A stretch of DNA of 64,000 bases from Rhodamnia argentea (GCF_020921035.1 NC_063151.1:12655501-12719500), one strand, 5' to 3'; positions 35,241 to 48,265 are shown, counted from the stretch's first letter. The notes: generated by a model from the letters alone, not told the origin. Translations and numbers: made by a program.

Positions 35241-35765
35241 CTATGCCTTATTTGATCCTGGAGCATCGCATTCTTTTGTGTCTGCACAATTTGCTGATTT
35301 GGCCGAAATGGAATTGAAACCATTGGATGTGATATTGCATGTTACCACCCCTTTAAAGGATAAGGTGCTAGTCTCGTTAGGATGCCAGAATTGTAAGATA
35401 GTTATTGGTGGTAGCGAAGAGTCGATAGACTTAGCAAGTATTGGCCATGTATGACTTTGATGTGATTATTGGTATGGATTGGTTGGGTAAGCAAAAGGCT
35501 GTAGTGGATTGTGGTAGCAGGGTGATCCAATTCCATCCGATTGGTCGCCCTAGATTCGAATTTGCGGGAAGTCGAGGAGGAATCTCGATCCCTTTGATCT
35601 CGTCACTTGAGGTGACTAAGTTGATAGATGAAGGATGTGAAGCTTATCTAGTTGTTGTGGTTGATTCGACAATTGAAGAGACTAAGCTAGATGGTATAGT
35701 TGTGGTGCATGAATTTCCGATGTCTTTCCTCAAGAATTACCGGGATTGCCACCCGAAAGGGAAGT
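35241..35765 (+). pseudogene. Ty3 protease relic
   Basis: Plus-strand frames give LFDPGASHSFV (aspartic protease; the usual active site is DSGA, here DPGA) and then MYDFDVIIGMDWLGKQKAVVDC. A frameshift separates the protease from RT near 35,735. Confidence 0.85.
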
Positions 35766-36603
35766 AGAGTTTGTGATTGAGTTAGCCCCTGGAACGGAAC
35801 CGATCTCGAAGGTGCCCTATAGGATGTCCTTATCGGAGTTGAAAGAGTTAAAGGTATAGATGCAAGAGTTGCTGGACAAAGGATTCATTCGTCCAAGTGC
35901 ATCGCCGTGGGGAGCACCCGGATTATTCGTAAAGAAAAAGGATGGGTCATTGCGTTTGTGTATTGACTATAGGCAGCTGAATCAAGTTACCATCAAGAAT
36001 AAGTATCCGTTGCCAAGGATAGACGATTTGTTCGATCGGTTGCAAGGAGCGTCAGTATTCTCCAAGATTGACTTAAGGACGGGTTACCATCAATTAAGGA
36101 TCAGAAAGGAGGATATACCGAAGACGGCTTTTAGGACGAGGTATGGGCACTATGAGTTTACAAATATGCCGTTTGGATTGACTAATGCCCTAGCCGCTTT
36201 TATGGACTTGATGCATCGAGTATTCAAGGAGTATTTGGATCGGTTTGTTATCGTATTCATAGATGATATTTTGATTTACTCGAGGACTTGTGGGGAACAT
36301 GAACAACATCCGAGAATAGTTCTACGGACCCTAAGAGAACACTCGCTTTATGCTAAGCTTAGTAAGTGCGAGTTTTGGATTAATAAAGTAGCTTTCCTTG
36401 GTCATGTAGTTTTTGGAGATGGGATCTCAGTGGACCCTTCCAAGATTGAAGCGGTTATGAATTGGCCAAGACCAACGTCCGCTACCGAGGTTCGAAGTTT
36501 TCTAGGATTGGCAGGTTACTATAGAAGGTTTGTGGAAAAGTTCTCCTCAATAGCTACTCCATTGACAAGGTTGACTAAGAAGGAAACGCGGTTTGAGGGA
36601 TGA
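35766..36603 (+). pseudogene. Ty3 reverse transcriptase relic
   Basis: After a TAG at about 35,857 the frame is open: [48 protein letters not shown] and the catalytic FIDDIL in [13 protein letters not shown], then the connection region LSKCEFW and [14 protein letters not shown]. The frame is lost at 36,601 before RNase H. Confidence 0.92.
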
Positions 36604-37697
36604 TAAGTGTGAAAGGAGTTTTCAAGAACTTAAGCATAAGCCGACGACCGCACCCAAGATTGACTATTCCTTTCGGTCCCGGAGGTTATGAGATTTATAG
36701 TGACGCGTCCCTAAAGGGATTAGGATGCGTATTAATGCGGAATGGAAGAGTTGTTGCTTATGCATCACGACAGTTAAGACCTCATGAGATGAACTACCCA
36801 ACGCATGATTTGGAGTTGGCAGCTATTATCTTTGCGTTGAAGATTTGGAGGCATTATTTGTGTGGCGAAAGATTTCGGATCTATACGGATCATCAAAGCT
36901 TGAAGTATTTGTTTTCCCGTAAGGAGCTAAATATGAGGCAACGTCGATGGATGGAATTACTTAAAGATTATGATTGTGATATCCTATATCACCCTGGGAA
37001 GGCAAATAAGGTAGCGGATGCCCTTAGTAGAAAATCAAGCATCACGCATTTGATGGTTAAGGAATGGACTTTACTTGAAGGAGTAAGGGATTCGAAATTT
37101 AAGTTCGAGGTTTGTCATCTTTCAAGTTTGATGGCTACTTTGAGGGTTGAACCCGAGATTCAAGAGAGGATTAAGGCATTGCAATCTACGGACCTCGACA
37201 TCCAAAAGATTTTGGAAATGGATTCAAATAAGAGGAAACTCGACTTTCAAGTATCCGAGGATCGGATCTTGAAGTTTCGTGGACGATTGTGTGTACCCAA
37301 CGATAAGGAGCTTAAGGAAAGGATTTTGTCAGAAGCTCATCGAAGTAACTATCGTATTCATCCGGGTAGCACAAAGATGTATCAGAACTTACGACAGCAC
37401 TACTGGTGGAACGGAATGAAGGTGGATGTAGCTAAGCACGTGGCAAAGTATTTAACATGCCAACAAGTGAAAGCACAACATTGTAAGACCGGTGGTATGC
37501 TGCAACCCTTGGAGATTCCCGAGTGGAAATGGGAACATATCACCATGGATTTCGTCATGGGTTTACCTAGGAGTCAGAGAGGGCATGATTCGATTTGGAT
37601 AGTCGTGGATAGATTGACCAAGTCTCGCACATTTCCGGCTGTACGAAAGGATTTCGCCATGGATAGATATGTGAGAGTTATACATGCGCCGGGATAG
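36604..37697 (+). pseudogene. Ty3 RNase H and integrase N-terminal relic
   Basis: Open from 36,600 to 37,697. RNase H motifs: [46 protein letters not shown]. Then the integrase zinc domain ([18 protein letters not shown]) and the first catalytic Asp in [11 protein letters not shown]. Stops at a frameshift near 37,690. Confidence 0.92.
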
Positions 37698-38591
37698 TCC
37701 GCCCGCATGGAGTCCCAAGTGGACGATTACGTCGGATAGGGATCCTAAATTCACTGCGACTTTTCCGGAAAAGTCTTCAAAATGCCATGGGAACAAAGCT
37801 GTAGCTTTAGTACGGCATATCATCCTCGGACCGATGGACGGTCCGAGAGGACAATTCGAGACATTGGAGGATATGCTTCGTGCATGTGTAATAGATTTCA
37901 AAGGAGGTTGGGAAGAGCATTTGCATTTAGTAGAGTTCGCCTACAATAACAGTTACCAACGTAGCATCGGGATGGCACCATTTGAGGCATTGTACAGCAG
38001 AGCTTGCGGGACTCCCGGTGTCTTGGGATGAGGTCGGTGAAAGAAGTATATCGGGTCCGGAATTAGTTGAACAGTTGCGTCGAGGCGATGAAGGTTATTA
38101 GAGAAAAACTTAAGATCGCTCGTAGTCGCCAAAAGAGCTATGCCGATAAGCGACGTAGGCCCTTGGAATTTCAAGTAGGAGATCATGTCTTCCTTAAAGT
38201 GTCGCCAATGCGAGGACTATCTCGATTTGGGAAGAAAGGAAAGCTAAGTCCGAGATATGTAGGTCCTTTCGAGATACTAGAAAGAATTGGAAATTTGGCA
38301 TATCGCCTTGCCTTGCCCCCGAGTTTGTCACGAGTCCATAATGTATTTCATGTATCAATGTTGAGGAAGTACGAACCGGACCCGACTCATGTGCTGGATC
38401 ATGAAATCATTGAAGTGGACGATAGAGTGTCTTATGTGGAAAGCCCAATTCGAATCGAAGACAGAAAGGAGCAAGTCCCGAGGAATAAGACGATTGCGCT
38501 AGTCAAGGTAATCTGGGAGCACCATGGAATAGAAGGAGCCACATGGGAGAACGAGGACAAGATGAGGAGTCTACACCCCCACCTGTTTTAG
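37698..38591 (+). pseudogene. Ty3 integrase core and chromodomain relic
   Basis: TSDRDPKFTATF gives the second Asp. The third residue, Glu in YHPRTDGRSERTI, is in another frame at about 37,815-37,850. Then DMLRACVIDFKGGW, KLSPRYVGPFEILERIG, and a chromodomain-like end (VKVIWEHHGIEGATWENED). Two or more frameshifts. The original reading frame seems to have run on to the LTR edge. Confidence 0.9.
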
Positions 38592-38630
38592 TAGCTGGAT
38601 TGATGTAAATTTCGAGGACGAAATTTTTGT

Positions 38631-38644
38631 AAGAGGGGAAGAGT
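38631..38644 (+). other. polypurine tract
   Basis: AAGAGGGGAAGAGT directly before the 3' LTR, the plus-strand priming site. Confidence 0.85.
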
Positions 38645-41600
38645 TGTGACATTTCGAAATCCGACCCTTTTGAAGTAATGAAATGTCATCGATGTATTTC
38701 AATAAATCTCGCTCGTAATTGATCACTCTTGAGTTAACTAACCGAAGGGGAATGGCTAACTGGGAAATGGGTACGTGGACCTAAGAACTTGACCATGGAT
38801 CGACAATTTGGCCATAAGGGTTGTCGAGGGAAGATTTAGCTATTATAGGCCGATCCAAGAACGACTAAGGAGCAAATTGCTAGCGTTATATAATTGGATT
38901 GCGGGTGATTCCGTTTGACCACAGTATAATTTGTGAACGTTCCTAAACCGTTTCTTGACGATCGCGTCCTTCGTAACTAATGATCGACCCTCGCAATCAC
39001 ATGACAACCAAGGTCGCCATAGCTTGAGTATGATACGAATCATAAGGTCGATACGCGTAACTCCTAAAGAGCTGCCCGTTAGTTTGAGATAAACCGAGTT
39101 GCAATCGATTGGGATTAGCCATTAAATTGGACTTCGAACTTGGGCATCGGACTTTTAAGGATCACAATATGAATATTTTGGACGTCGCCTCACCAAAGTC
39201 AATTAAGTTTACGGTTCGTCCCAAAATGATTAGAAAAGTGAGATATATATGGAATTAGAAATTTCTCTTTTACCGTTGGATTAGAGCTCATTCCTCAAGT
39301 TAGATTAAGGGCAAAGTAGTCTTTAGACTTGAGTTGGATTTACAAGATTGCCCCTCTTGTTGTTATTTGCAAGAAGCCAAAAGTTTGAATTATTGATGTG
39401 ACTCCCTAGACAACTCTCCTTAAAACCCTCAACCACCTAGTCTACTAAGCCCCCCTCAAGTCAAAAGCCCAGTCTAAGACAACCCATCACCTCAATCTCT
39501 CATTCTTTCTCTTGGCTTTGGGAACAAGCTCTTGAGAAGCAAGAGCTCATTTTCACTCTCCTCTCTCCCCTTTCTCACCACCATCTCCTTCTTGTTACCT
39601 TGTCCGTTGGTCACCGGGATGCCTCACCACCACCACCATCGACCACCCTCTTCCGCAAGAGCACCGTGAGCCTTGAACCGCCGTCCGTGAGCCTTGAACA
39701 GCCATCCGTGAGCAATTGAGAGCCCGCAAAGCCAAGCCAAAACAGCTGCTGCCCTTCGCTGCAACTATGGACTTGTAGGGTTGTTCTAAGGAGTTTCTTG
39801 GGTGGTTTCAAGGTAAGAAACTCCATATACCTCGCTTAGTATGTTAGACAACTTGTGGAAGAAGTTTGGAGTGGATTAAGAGGATTTAAGTGGCTGACTT
39901 CAAGCGTTTTCCTTGGACTGAATCAGCCCTCAAATCTGTTCCAGATCTGGTCGTGAAGTCTTGCCGCCCCTTGGTTGGCTTTTCAAGCTTCAATCTTGTG
40001 GTAAGTTACTCTTAAACTTAGTCTAGGACTTTAGGTTACTAATGGATGGTTTAGAATTGGATTGGTAGGATTTTAGAATAGTTTTTGTATGAAGAATGTG
40101 TGAAACCCGAGAGACCCGTTAATCCCGTTTTTCACGCGCGTCGAAATTGAAATGGCTCGTTTGAGGTCGTCTGGAGTCCGAATTGATCTCCGTTTTCTCC
40201 CACACGACCGTAAGATCATGAGGAACATGATTATGAGTTTGGATTGCTCAAAAAGAGATTAGAAAAATGTCAGTTTTTCTGAGAGTAGGTCTGGATGTAG
40301 AAATCAGTAGGTGGATACCGCCGAGGATGCATGGACGTGGCTAAATTAACTTACTTGTCCTATATGTGTTTGGTCTTGAGGTGCCCTTGTGGATTGATTA
40401 CTTATCGTTATTATATTTGGCTATGGTTTGCCAATGTGAATTGAGCATTTGGAATTGACTAGCTAAGTACCTTGTATTCGGTCATGAGGGATCGAAATGA
40501 TCGATTGGCTGAATTGATAAATTGCTCATAGTATGTTTGATATTATGATGTGGAGCATGAATGAATTGATGTGTTTGGGGCATAGTAGATGAACTATGAG
40601 ATGTCCTTTGTGATTGTGCAATTCATGTTTGCTCGAACCCGTGCTATGGTTAGTTGGCATGGCTTGTGTTGTTTAGGTCATGATTGACCTTGAATTCAAG
40701 TTTGGCTAAGCGAATGAATTGATTATATATATGTGATCACATAATACCCTGAAGCGTGATACGCGGGGAATTGAATTTATCTTGAGGCGTTAAACGCGAG
40801 ATAACGACTTGATGCGTGTTTACGTGAGTCTTAATATTTATAACGACTTGATGCGTGTTTACGCGAGTCTTAATATTTATAACGACTTGATGCGTGTTTA
40901 CGCGAGTCTTAATATTTATAACGACTTGATGCGTGTTTACGCGAGTCTTAATATTTATAACGACTTGATGCGTGATTACGCGAGTCTTAATGCTTAAAAT
41001 GGCCTGAAGCGTTATGACGCGGGCACTTGGCAATCCGATATCAATGATTGGTATGTGATTGAGATATACGATAGGAAACACCTTTTATGATCTTGTGATT
41101 TGTGAAATGTCCAAGTGCAAAGCTCGACCTTAAAACTGTAAAGTATGACTTGAATTACGAACTTCTATCTTATGTTTGTAGTGTGCTTTTGTCGTTTTGC
41201 TTGTTGAGCAATTGTCCCCGTGAGTAGAATTAGATGTTTTAGGAATTGTCCGGAGGTACTACCGGCCTGGTCTAGGTTTAGGAATAACTTGCTGAGATTT
41301 ATTCTCACCCCGTCGTGGGATAACAATTTTCGGGTCCCAAATGATGAAGTCCCATGACCGCCATGGATTGGCTTTTGAAGATGCCCTTTTTGAAGTAGAT
41401 GAACCGTTAACCTTACCTGGCTGTACTTCTTTTTGTAGTCTTAGAGAGCTGTGTTTTTATATTTGGGGTTGTGTTCGCCCGTATAGCTCTGTAAGGTTAA
41501 ACTTCATCTCCCTTGTTTTATTAAGAGACGTTGTATTTTGAGAATTATCAAGTAGTAACTTTTGAAGTCAATTTGACGTTTTTAAGAAATGTATGGAGTA

Positions 41601-41785
41601 AGTTTTAAATCCCCCTTTTTACATCCCGAGTCATTGTATTTCATTCTGTTGTATGGAGTGTAGTTCTCGCTTCCGCATGTGCTTATCATTTTAGGCTTAA
41701 GTTCGTTGCCGTTGGATCCTTGGAAAGTTTATAATTTACGGCCCGTGCGGGGTGTTGGCGTGCTCGTAAGGTTCGGGGCGTGACA
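38645..41785 (+). repeat. 3' LTR of the Ty3 element
   Basis: 3,141 bp. Compared with the 5' LTR it has one extra 39-bp hairpin unit, a 21-bp tandem duplication near 39,681-39,710 and a 3-bp loss in a CAC run. Confidence 0.95.
40802..40996 (+). repeat. LTR hairpin array, 5 x 39 bp
   Basis: Five 39-bp units where the other LTR has four. The first has a C-to-T change in its inner stem. Confidence 0.9.
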
Positions 41786-41790
41786 ATCTC

Positions 41791-42312
41791 TGTCATCCTT
41801 GGCTGAACTCGTCATATCTTTCCACGATCTTGCTGGACCATCTTGGCTGTCAGATTTGCTTTTCTGGTTTCTTTAACGCCCTCATGAATTAAAATTTAAT
41901 AGTCATCGGCCTTGAAGTGTGACATATATGTCCGCATATTCTTACTTTTCTTCCAGGTTGCGTGCAAGTTCAATTAGATATATGTTCTTTTGTGGGTTAC
42001 CACATCATGACATCAGCCCCTTACTTTTCGTCTGATCCAATACCCCACCCCCCACGTAGTTCTCTCTTTCCAGGTAAGATGCTCGTGTAAACAAGAGAAG
42101 GAAAAGTCAACCGAACCACAGCGAGCGTTACGTGGCTGCGAGTGGACGCCACATAAAAAAAAAGGCTAAAAACTTACAAACAAAAAGAATACCCAAAAAA
42201 TTAAAAGATTAAAGAGCCCAATTTTCCTTCGTTCTTTTTTTATTTTTAAAAGAAAGCGTGAATCTCCTGGGGTTTTAGTAAGAACATCGCCACCACACGC
42301 CACACACAAGTG
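41791..42312. other. spacer between the Ty3 and copia elements
   Basis: About 520 bp. The left part may continue a minus-strand exon-like frame from 30,419. The rest is unremarkable. Confidence 0.35.
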
Positions 42313-42317
42313 AGGAT

Positions 42318-44281
42318 TGTTGGGATAAACGTAACATGCATAGGCAAATAAAACATATAAAATACGCAGTGGAAATAAATAAAAAACCTATACATGTATC
42401 TCCGGAGGCGTAGTTCGTGCGTTTCAATCGAAAAACATGTGCAACAAATGGGTTTAACGGATTACCTCTTGAAGCGTGCTTGAAACGAAACAGGTTTGGA
42501 TGTTCTTCGATCCGAGCTCCACAAGTGTCGGGCCTCTAGTTCAGACACACCACCAATCGCAACGATGAACGGAAGAACGAGTGCGCGAGAATCACCACTT
42601 GAATTGTGCTAGCAATGTCGTGGATACATTACTCCGCAATCTTAAAATATTTTGGTTACGAAAGGGAGAGAGTTTTTGAGAGGCTCTTCAATAGTTCCTT
42701 TTACGAACACTTTTTCGCAGATCTCAAAATGCTCATATGCTTTCTCAAATGCACGCCGAGTGAAAAACCGTTTTCACTCGTTTCCCTTTTTCCTTTTTTG
42801 CAGACAAATCTCCTTTTCCTTTTTTTTTTCAATAGAAAACATGCGCCGCATGATCAGCATTGTGAGAAGCACCCACGATCCGATCGTGGGCGCATTGGAC
42901 AACGACGGCAACCGACGTTGCCGTTCGTTGTGCATGGGCACACGATGAGCAGCATTTGCTCATCGTGTGCCACGCACATAATAATAATAAATAATAATAA
43001 CCATTATTATTATAATAAAAACAAAAAGGCTATTAAATAATAAATGTGCATGTTAGACATATAATATATGTCCACGTTGAGCATACGTGTGCATTATATG
43101 CACGAGCGCCGATGACCAAAAAATAAAATTAAAATTAAATCACATTTAATTTAATTTTAGCCCGACTAAAATCGGTATATCATAATTGCAAACATATTTG
43201 CAATGTTATCTTTTCGTTCAACGTCGTCATGTATTGGTTGAGGTGTGTGACATCCCTAGGTTCATCACCGAATTGGGCAAGAAGACATGCACTAACACTT
43301 TAGTACTTTCAAGAGAATTGATTGTCCCGATCAACATCTAGGTCCTACAAGCCATGAGTGACATCTAGCAATATGTCATGGCTACCCGCACAGTGTGAAT
43401 ACTTTAAGAACATAATGAATCGTCAGCCTTTGCTTACAGTGTAATTCAATCTCTCTGTCTTACTATATCCCGATCGAACAAAGACCATAGAATATTTGTC
43501 AAGTCACCAATTCGATCATATGCACAAATCTAATTGACATGCATTTATATGAGACATGAACATTTCATTCTCGTTCATAACCCTAGCCGAGGATTTCAAT
43601 ACATTGTCATAATTAAATTGCATAGGATATCATATCTTGCATGTGACAAGGAGACAGATTCCATTTTGCGCACACGTGTGACTTCGTATATGCATGAACT
43701 ATGATCATCAAGTACGTAGACGGATCGACGAACCATCAATATGCGTCCTCGTGAACCAAAGCCATCCAACACACAAGTCAACACTATGCCTCGAGTCTAA
43801 GGATTATTTACACAAGACCAAAGCATGAACGATTAGACATTGACCACGCTAAAAGCTTCCATGTCGCTAATCGTTCAATGCGTGTCACGTTCAGTGAACT
43901 TGTTCGATACAAGCACCTGTGTTTTAACTTGGGCATCGCAATACCCAATGACTTGTAACTCGTCATTCCCTTAAGCATCCAATGCTCAATGGTGAAGTTA
44001 AGAACACACCGGCTACAACAGGATCATTGATATTCATTCAATGATCCATCAACCGGGAACAATTTAAAGATTCAGTCTAACCGTGAACCTATCACACATA
44101 TTCTCAACGTCTCAAGAATAGGTTCAGCCACAACTGTTCTTGTGGAATTTATTCATATAAGCAAATAATTGGACAAATGAATAAATACATCTTTGCCATT
44201 AATTAAATAATAAATTGAAAATACAACTGAAATCCCTAACATGTAACTATTACATAGTCGCTTTAGGGCATATCTCTAACA
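42318..44281 (-). repeat. 3' LTR of the copia element
   Basis: 1,964 bp. Contains three strong hairpins at 42,872-42,890, 42,899-42,931 and 42,937-42,971. A short AT-rich block follows. Confidence 0.95.
42872..42971. repeat. three consecutive hairpins in the copia LTR
   Basis: CCCACGAT/ATCGTGGG (8-bp stem, 3-nt loop), ACAACG..GGCAAC paired with GTTGCC..CGTTGT (about 14 bp with a bulge), and GGCACACGATGAGCA paired with its exact complement (15-bp stem). Confidence 0.85.
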
Positions 44282-44295
44282 ATCTCCAACTTGCA

Positions 44296-47200
44296 CTAAA
44301 GCCAACTAGTCTGGTACCTCAAACCCATTTTGTCAATGTGTCTTTCAAAAGAAGATCGAGGTAAGGCCTTAGTAAAGGGATCCGCCACGTTTTCCGCCGA
44401 GGCAATTTTCTGCAAGGCGATATCACCTCTACCAACTATTTCTCCGATGAGATGGAAGCGTCTCTCAATGTGCTTGGACTTCTGGTGAGACCTCGGTTCC
44501 TTAGCTTGAGCGATTGCCCCATTGTTGTCACAAAACAATGTAACCGGTCGCTCAATGGAAGGAACTACTCCAAGTTCGTAAATGAATTTCTTCATCCAAG
44601 CGGCTTCCTTTGCTTCGTCGTAAGTGGCTACATACTCTGCCTCAATGGTGGAATTAACAGTTGTGCTTTGTTTGGAACTCTTCCAATTAATCGCACCACC
44701 ATTGAGTGTAAAGACAAACCGAGATGTAGACTTATAGTTATTCGAATCCGATTGAAAATCGGAATCAATATAAGCTTCAACTTTAAACCCTCTTTCTCCA
44801 TATATCAAGAATAAGTCCTTAGTCCTTCGCAAGTACTTAAGGATATTCTTGATCGCTATCCAAAGGCTCTTCCCTCGATCGATCGATATATGCTAGTAAT
44901 ACTTACAGTATGCGCAATATCAGGTCGTGTACATAGCATAGCATACATTATGCTTCGAATTGCGGATGCGTAAGGTATTTTTGCCATCCGCTCTCTTTCT
45001 TCAGGAGTGTTGGGACACATCTCCTTGGAAAGACGGATTCCATGCCTAAAAGGCAATAATCCTCTTTTGGAACATTGCATGTTAAACCGTGTTAACACTT
45101 TATCTATGTATGTAGATTGGGAGAGGCCAATCAATCCTCTCGATCTATCTCTATAGATCTTGATACCTAAAATATAAGTTGCCTCTCCTAAATCTTTCAT
45201 GGAGAATTTCTATGACAAGATTAGTTTGATCGATGATATCATTGGAATATCATTCCCGATTAAAAATATATCATCTACATAAAGAACTAGAAATGCAATT
45301 GCGCTCCCATCGACCTTCTTATATACACATGGTTCATCCGGGTTTTTAATGAAGCTAAACGATTTGACTACCTCATCAAAACGGATGTTCCAACTTCTGG
45401 AGGCTTGTTTGAGTCCATAAATGGATCTCTTGAGCCTACACACCTTTCGACTTTCACCACTAGATTCAAAACCCTGTAGTTGTTCCATATAAATGTTCTC
45501 CTCGAGGAAACCATTTAGAAAAGCCGTTTTGACATCTATCTGGAATATCTCATAATCAAGGTGCGCAGCTATAGCCAACATAATTCGAATGGATTTTAGC
45601 ATGGCTACAGGTGAAAAAGTTTCGTCGTAATCGATCCCTTCTTTTTGACGATATCATTTCGCCACCAGTCGTGCTTTATAAGTTCCAACTTGACCATCAG
45701 CGTTCATCTTCCTCTTGAAGATCCATTTATAGCCAATTGGTACAATACCATCAGAGTGATCAACTAGAGTCCAAACATCGTTGGAATACATTGAATCCAT
45801 TTTAGATTTCATGGCTTCTAGCCATTTACCGTAATCTATGTCCGACATCGCCTCCTCATAGGTGCTAGGATCACTCGGTTGATCACTATCATTCACAATG
45901 AATAGTGGCTCAATATCTTCAACCAAGTGTCTATAACGAATAGGCGGACGAGACGTTCTCGCACTCCTCCTAAAAGGTTGTGTATCAGAAGCTCTCACCG
46001 AATCGTAGATCGGTATCTGAACTTGGTTATTTGGTACTTCATTATTTTCTTCTTGTAAGACTATTTTTCGCCCAAAGACCACCTTCTTGAATGAACTCGA
46101 TTCTCCGTAAAGGAAGCATGTCTATCGACCGAAACTCTTTGGTCAGAGTGAAAATAGAAATAATACCCAAGAGTCTCTTTTGGATATCCAATGAAGCGAC
46201 CTTGTTCAAACCTAGCCTCCAATTTCTCTGTCCTCAACTTCTTGATGAAAGCGGGACAACCCCAAATCTTAGTATGATTAAGACTTGGTTTCCTACTATG
46301 CCATATCTCATAAGGTGTAGTTGGAACAGATTTGGATGTCACTCTGTTCAATAAATATGCAATTGTTTCAAGGGCATATCCCCAAAGGGATACCGGCAAA
46401 TCGGTGTAACTCATCATAGATCGCACCATATCCAATAAAGTGCGATTTCTCCTTTCGTATACACCATTATATTCTGGAGTTGCAGGAGATGTCCACCGTG
46501 ATAAAATGCCATTATCTTTAAGATAGTCCAAGAATTCAATACTAAGGTATTCACCTCCTCGATCAGATCGAAGAGCCTTAATACTCTTTCCTGTTTGTTT
46601 CTTAACTTCAGACCTAAATTCCTTGAACTTTTCAAAAGATTTAGATTTATACTTCATTAAGTACAAATACCCATACCGTGAATGATCGTCAGTAAAGGTA
46701 ATGAAGTAAGAATAACCACCCCTAACAGTTTCATTAATTGGTCCACATACATCTGTATGTATTAATCCTAGTACGTTAGCGGCTCGCGCACTATGTTCTA
46801 CAAAGGGCGCCTTAGTCATTTTTCCTAGAAGACATGCATGACAAGTCGAGTATGGTTCAAAACCAATTGGATTAATATATCCATCATTACTCAACTTGTT
46901 AATCTTGTCTTCTCCAATATGACCTAATCGAAGATGCCAAACATACATTGGATTTGGACTATCTCTAGGGCGTTTATTAGTTATGGCATTTACATTGTGA
47001 CTATTTTGCTTATTGACATTGGTAATCGCATTACCGAACATTGTAATGGTATAGAGATTATTGGTTAATAATCTAGAACCAACACACGTTCTATTATAAT
47101 AAATAGAACATACATCATCAGCAAAAGAAAGTTCATAATTTTCTTTACTCAAACGAGGTATAGAGATGACGTTCCGAACAACATTCTCATAATGTAAAAA

Positions 47201-47566
47201 ATTCTTTAAAATCAAAATATGTCCAGAAGGCAAACATAAACGAAAAGTCCCTATAGCTAATGCAGCAACTCTTGCCCCATTTACCAATGTTAGGACAATC
47301 TCATTTCGCCCTAGCATCCTACTTATTTCCAGATTCCGCAAAGACATACAAATATGTGAAGTTGCGGCAGAATCCGTAATCCATAAGTCGGATTCAACAC
47401 TAACCATAAGATTAGTTTCAATAAGCATGTACACCATACCTTCACAAGGTTGGTTCTTTGGCTTGACCTTCAAGCTCGCGAGGTACTTCTTGCGGTTCCT
47501 CCTCCAGTGCCCTATGACACCACAAGAATGACATTTCCCTTTTTCAATCTTGGGTTTTGGTTGCAC
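44296..47566 (-). pseudogene. copia pol (zinc knuckle, protease, integrase, RT, RNase H)
   Basis: Read from 47,566 down. Zinc knuckle CHSCGVIGHWRRNRKK, whose last Cys is Arg. Protease DSAATSHIC (usually DSGAT). Integrase HLRLGHIGE, CHACLLGK, LIHTDVCGP, SDRGGEY and ERRNRTLLDM. RT WLEAMKSKMDSMYSNDVWTL, QIDVKTAFLNGFLEE, the catalytic YVDD, and SMKDLGEATYILGIKI. RNase H ends with EAEYVATYDEAKEAAWMKKF and the SKHIERRFH segment. Lesions: a frameshift near 46,090, TGA at about 45,653, TAG at about 45,210, and a frameshift near 44,850. Confidence 0.92.
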
Positions 47567-47569
47567 AAG

Positions 47570-48265
47570 CTAGCCTTTCACGAGCCTCTTCCATTTCTTT
47601 TTCTTCAAAATAGTCTTACTCTTTGAAAAAGAAGCCTTAGCCGGAGCCACTACATTTGGCCTTGTATTGTGCATTTCCTTCTCATAAACTACCAGCATGC
47701 TATGTAACTCAACAAGAGTTTTCTCCATCTTATGCATGTGGAAGTTTTGGACAAAACCAGAGAAGGAATTGGGGAAGGATTGGAGGATCAAATCCACAGC
47801 TAAGTCATTGTCCATAACGAGATTCAGCCTAGCCAATTCTTCTATGTGCCAGATCATTTTCAAAATGTGATCATTAACTGATGATCCTTCAGCCATCCTC
47901 ATGCGGTACAATGCCTTAGATATCTCATATCTAGAGGTTCAACCATTCTCATCAAAGAATTCTTTTAGGTGCAATATGATCGACCTAGCATCTTCCATTG
48001 CTTCATACTTCTTCCGAAATTCATTATTCATTGAAGCAAGCATATATGACCTAACTTTTAAGTCATCATCATGCCACTTATCATAAGTGACACGTTCCTC
48101 TTGGGTCCCACCCTCGGGAAAAGAGGTTGGCATTTTTTCATCAAGCACATACCTGAGTTTTTCTGAATTGAGAACAATTCTCGGATTCCTCACCCGATCA
48201 GTGAAATTGGGTCCAATCAAACGGTTCTTGTCAAGTATCGAAGCAAGCGGGTTTGTGTTCACCAT
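47570..48265 (-). pseudogene. copia gag relic
   Basis: Same frame as pol. Starts MVNTNPLASILDKNRLIGPN and contains the UBN2-type gag core (KWHDDDLKVRSYMLASMNNE). An in-frame TGA at about 47,938 is followed by MRMAEGSSVNDHILKM and a Lys-rich end, then TAG at about 47,571 before the zinc knuckle. Without the two stops it would be a normal copia Gag. Confidence 0.9.

Larger units (their letters stand above)
30420..41785 (+). mobile_element. full-length Ty3/gypsy chromovirus (Tekay/Del-like), coding-defective
   Basis: An 11,366-bp element: LTRs at 30,420-33,503 and 38,645-41,785, an initiator-Met primer site just after the left LTR, gag-pol relics in the order gag, zinc knuckle, protease, RT, RNase H, integrase, chromodomain, and a polypurine tract before the right LTR. 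The ATCTC duplication flanks it (30,415-30,419 and 41,786-41,790). By eye the LTRs differ by about 30-35 substitutions (about 1%), mostly C/T or A/G, plus a few indels, so the insertion is young. The coding part has many stops and frameshifts, so it was probably mobilised in trans. The clade call rests on the C-terminal chromodomain and the FEDEIFVRGEEL-type ending. Confidence 0.95.

Noticed and set aside
42606-43040. 144-codon frame repeated at about 50,021
   Set aside because: It lies within both LTRs of the copia element and has no domain.
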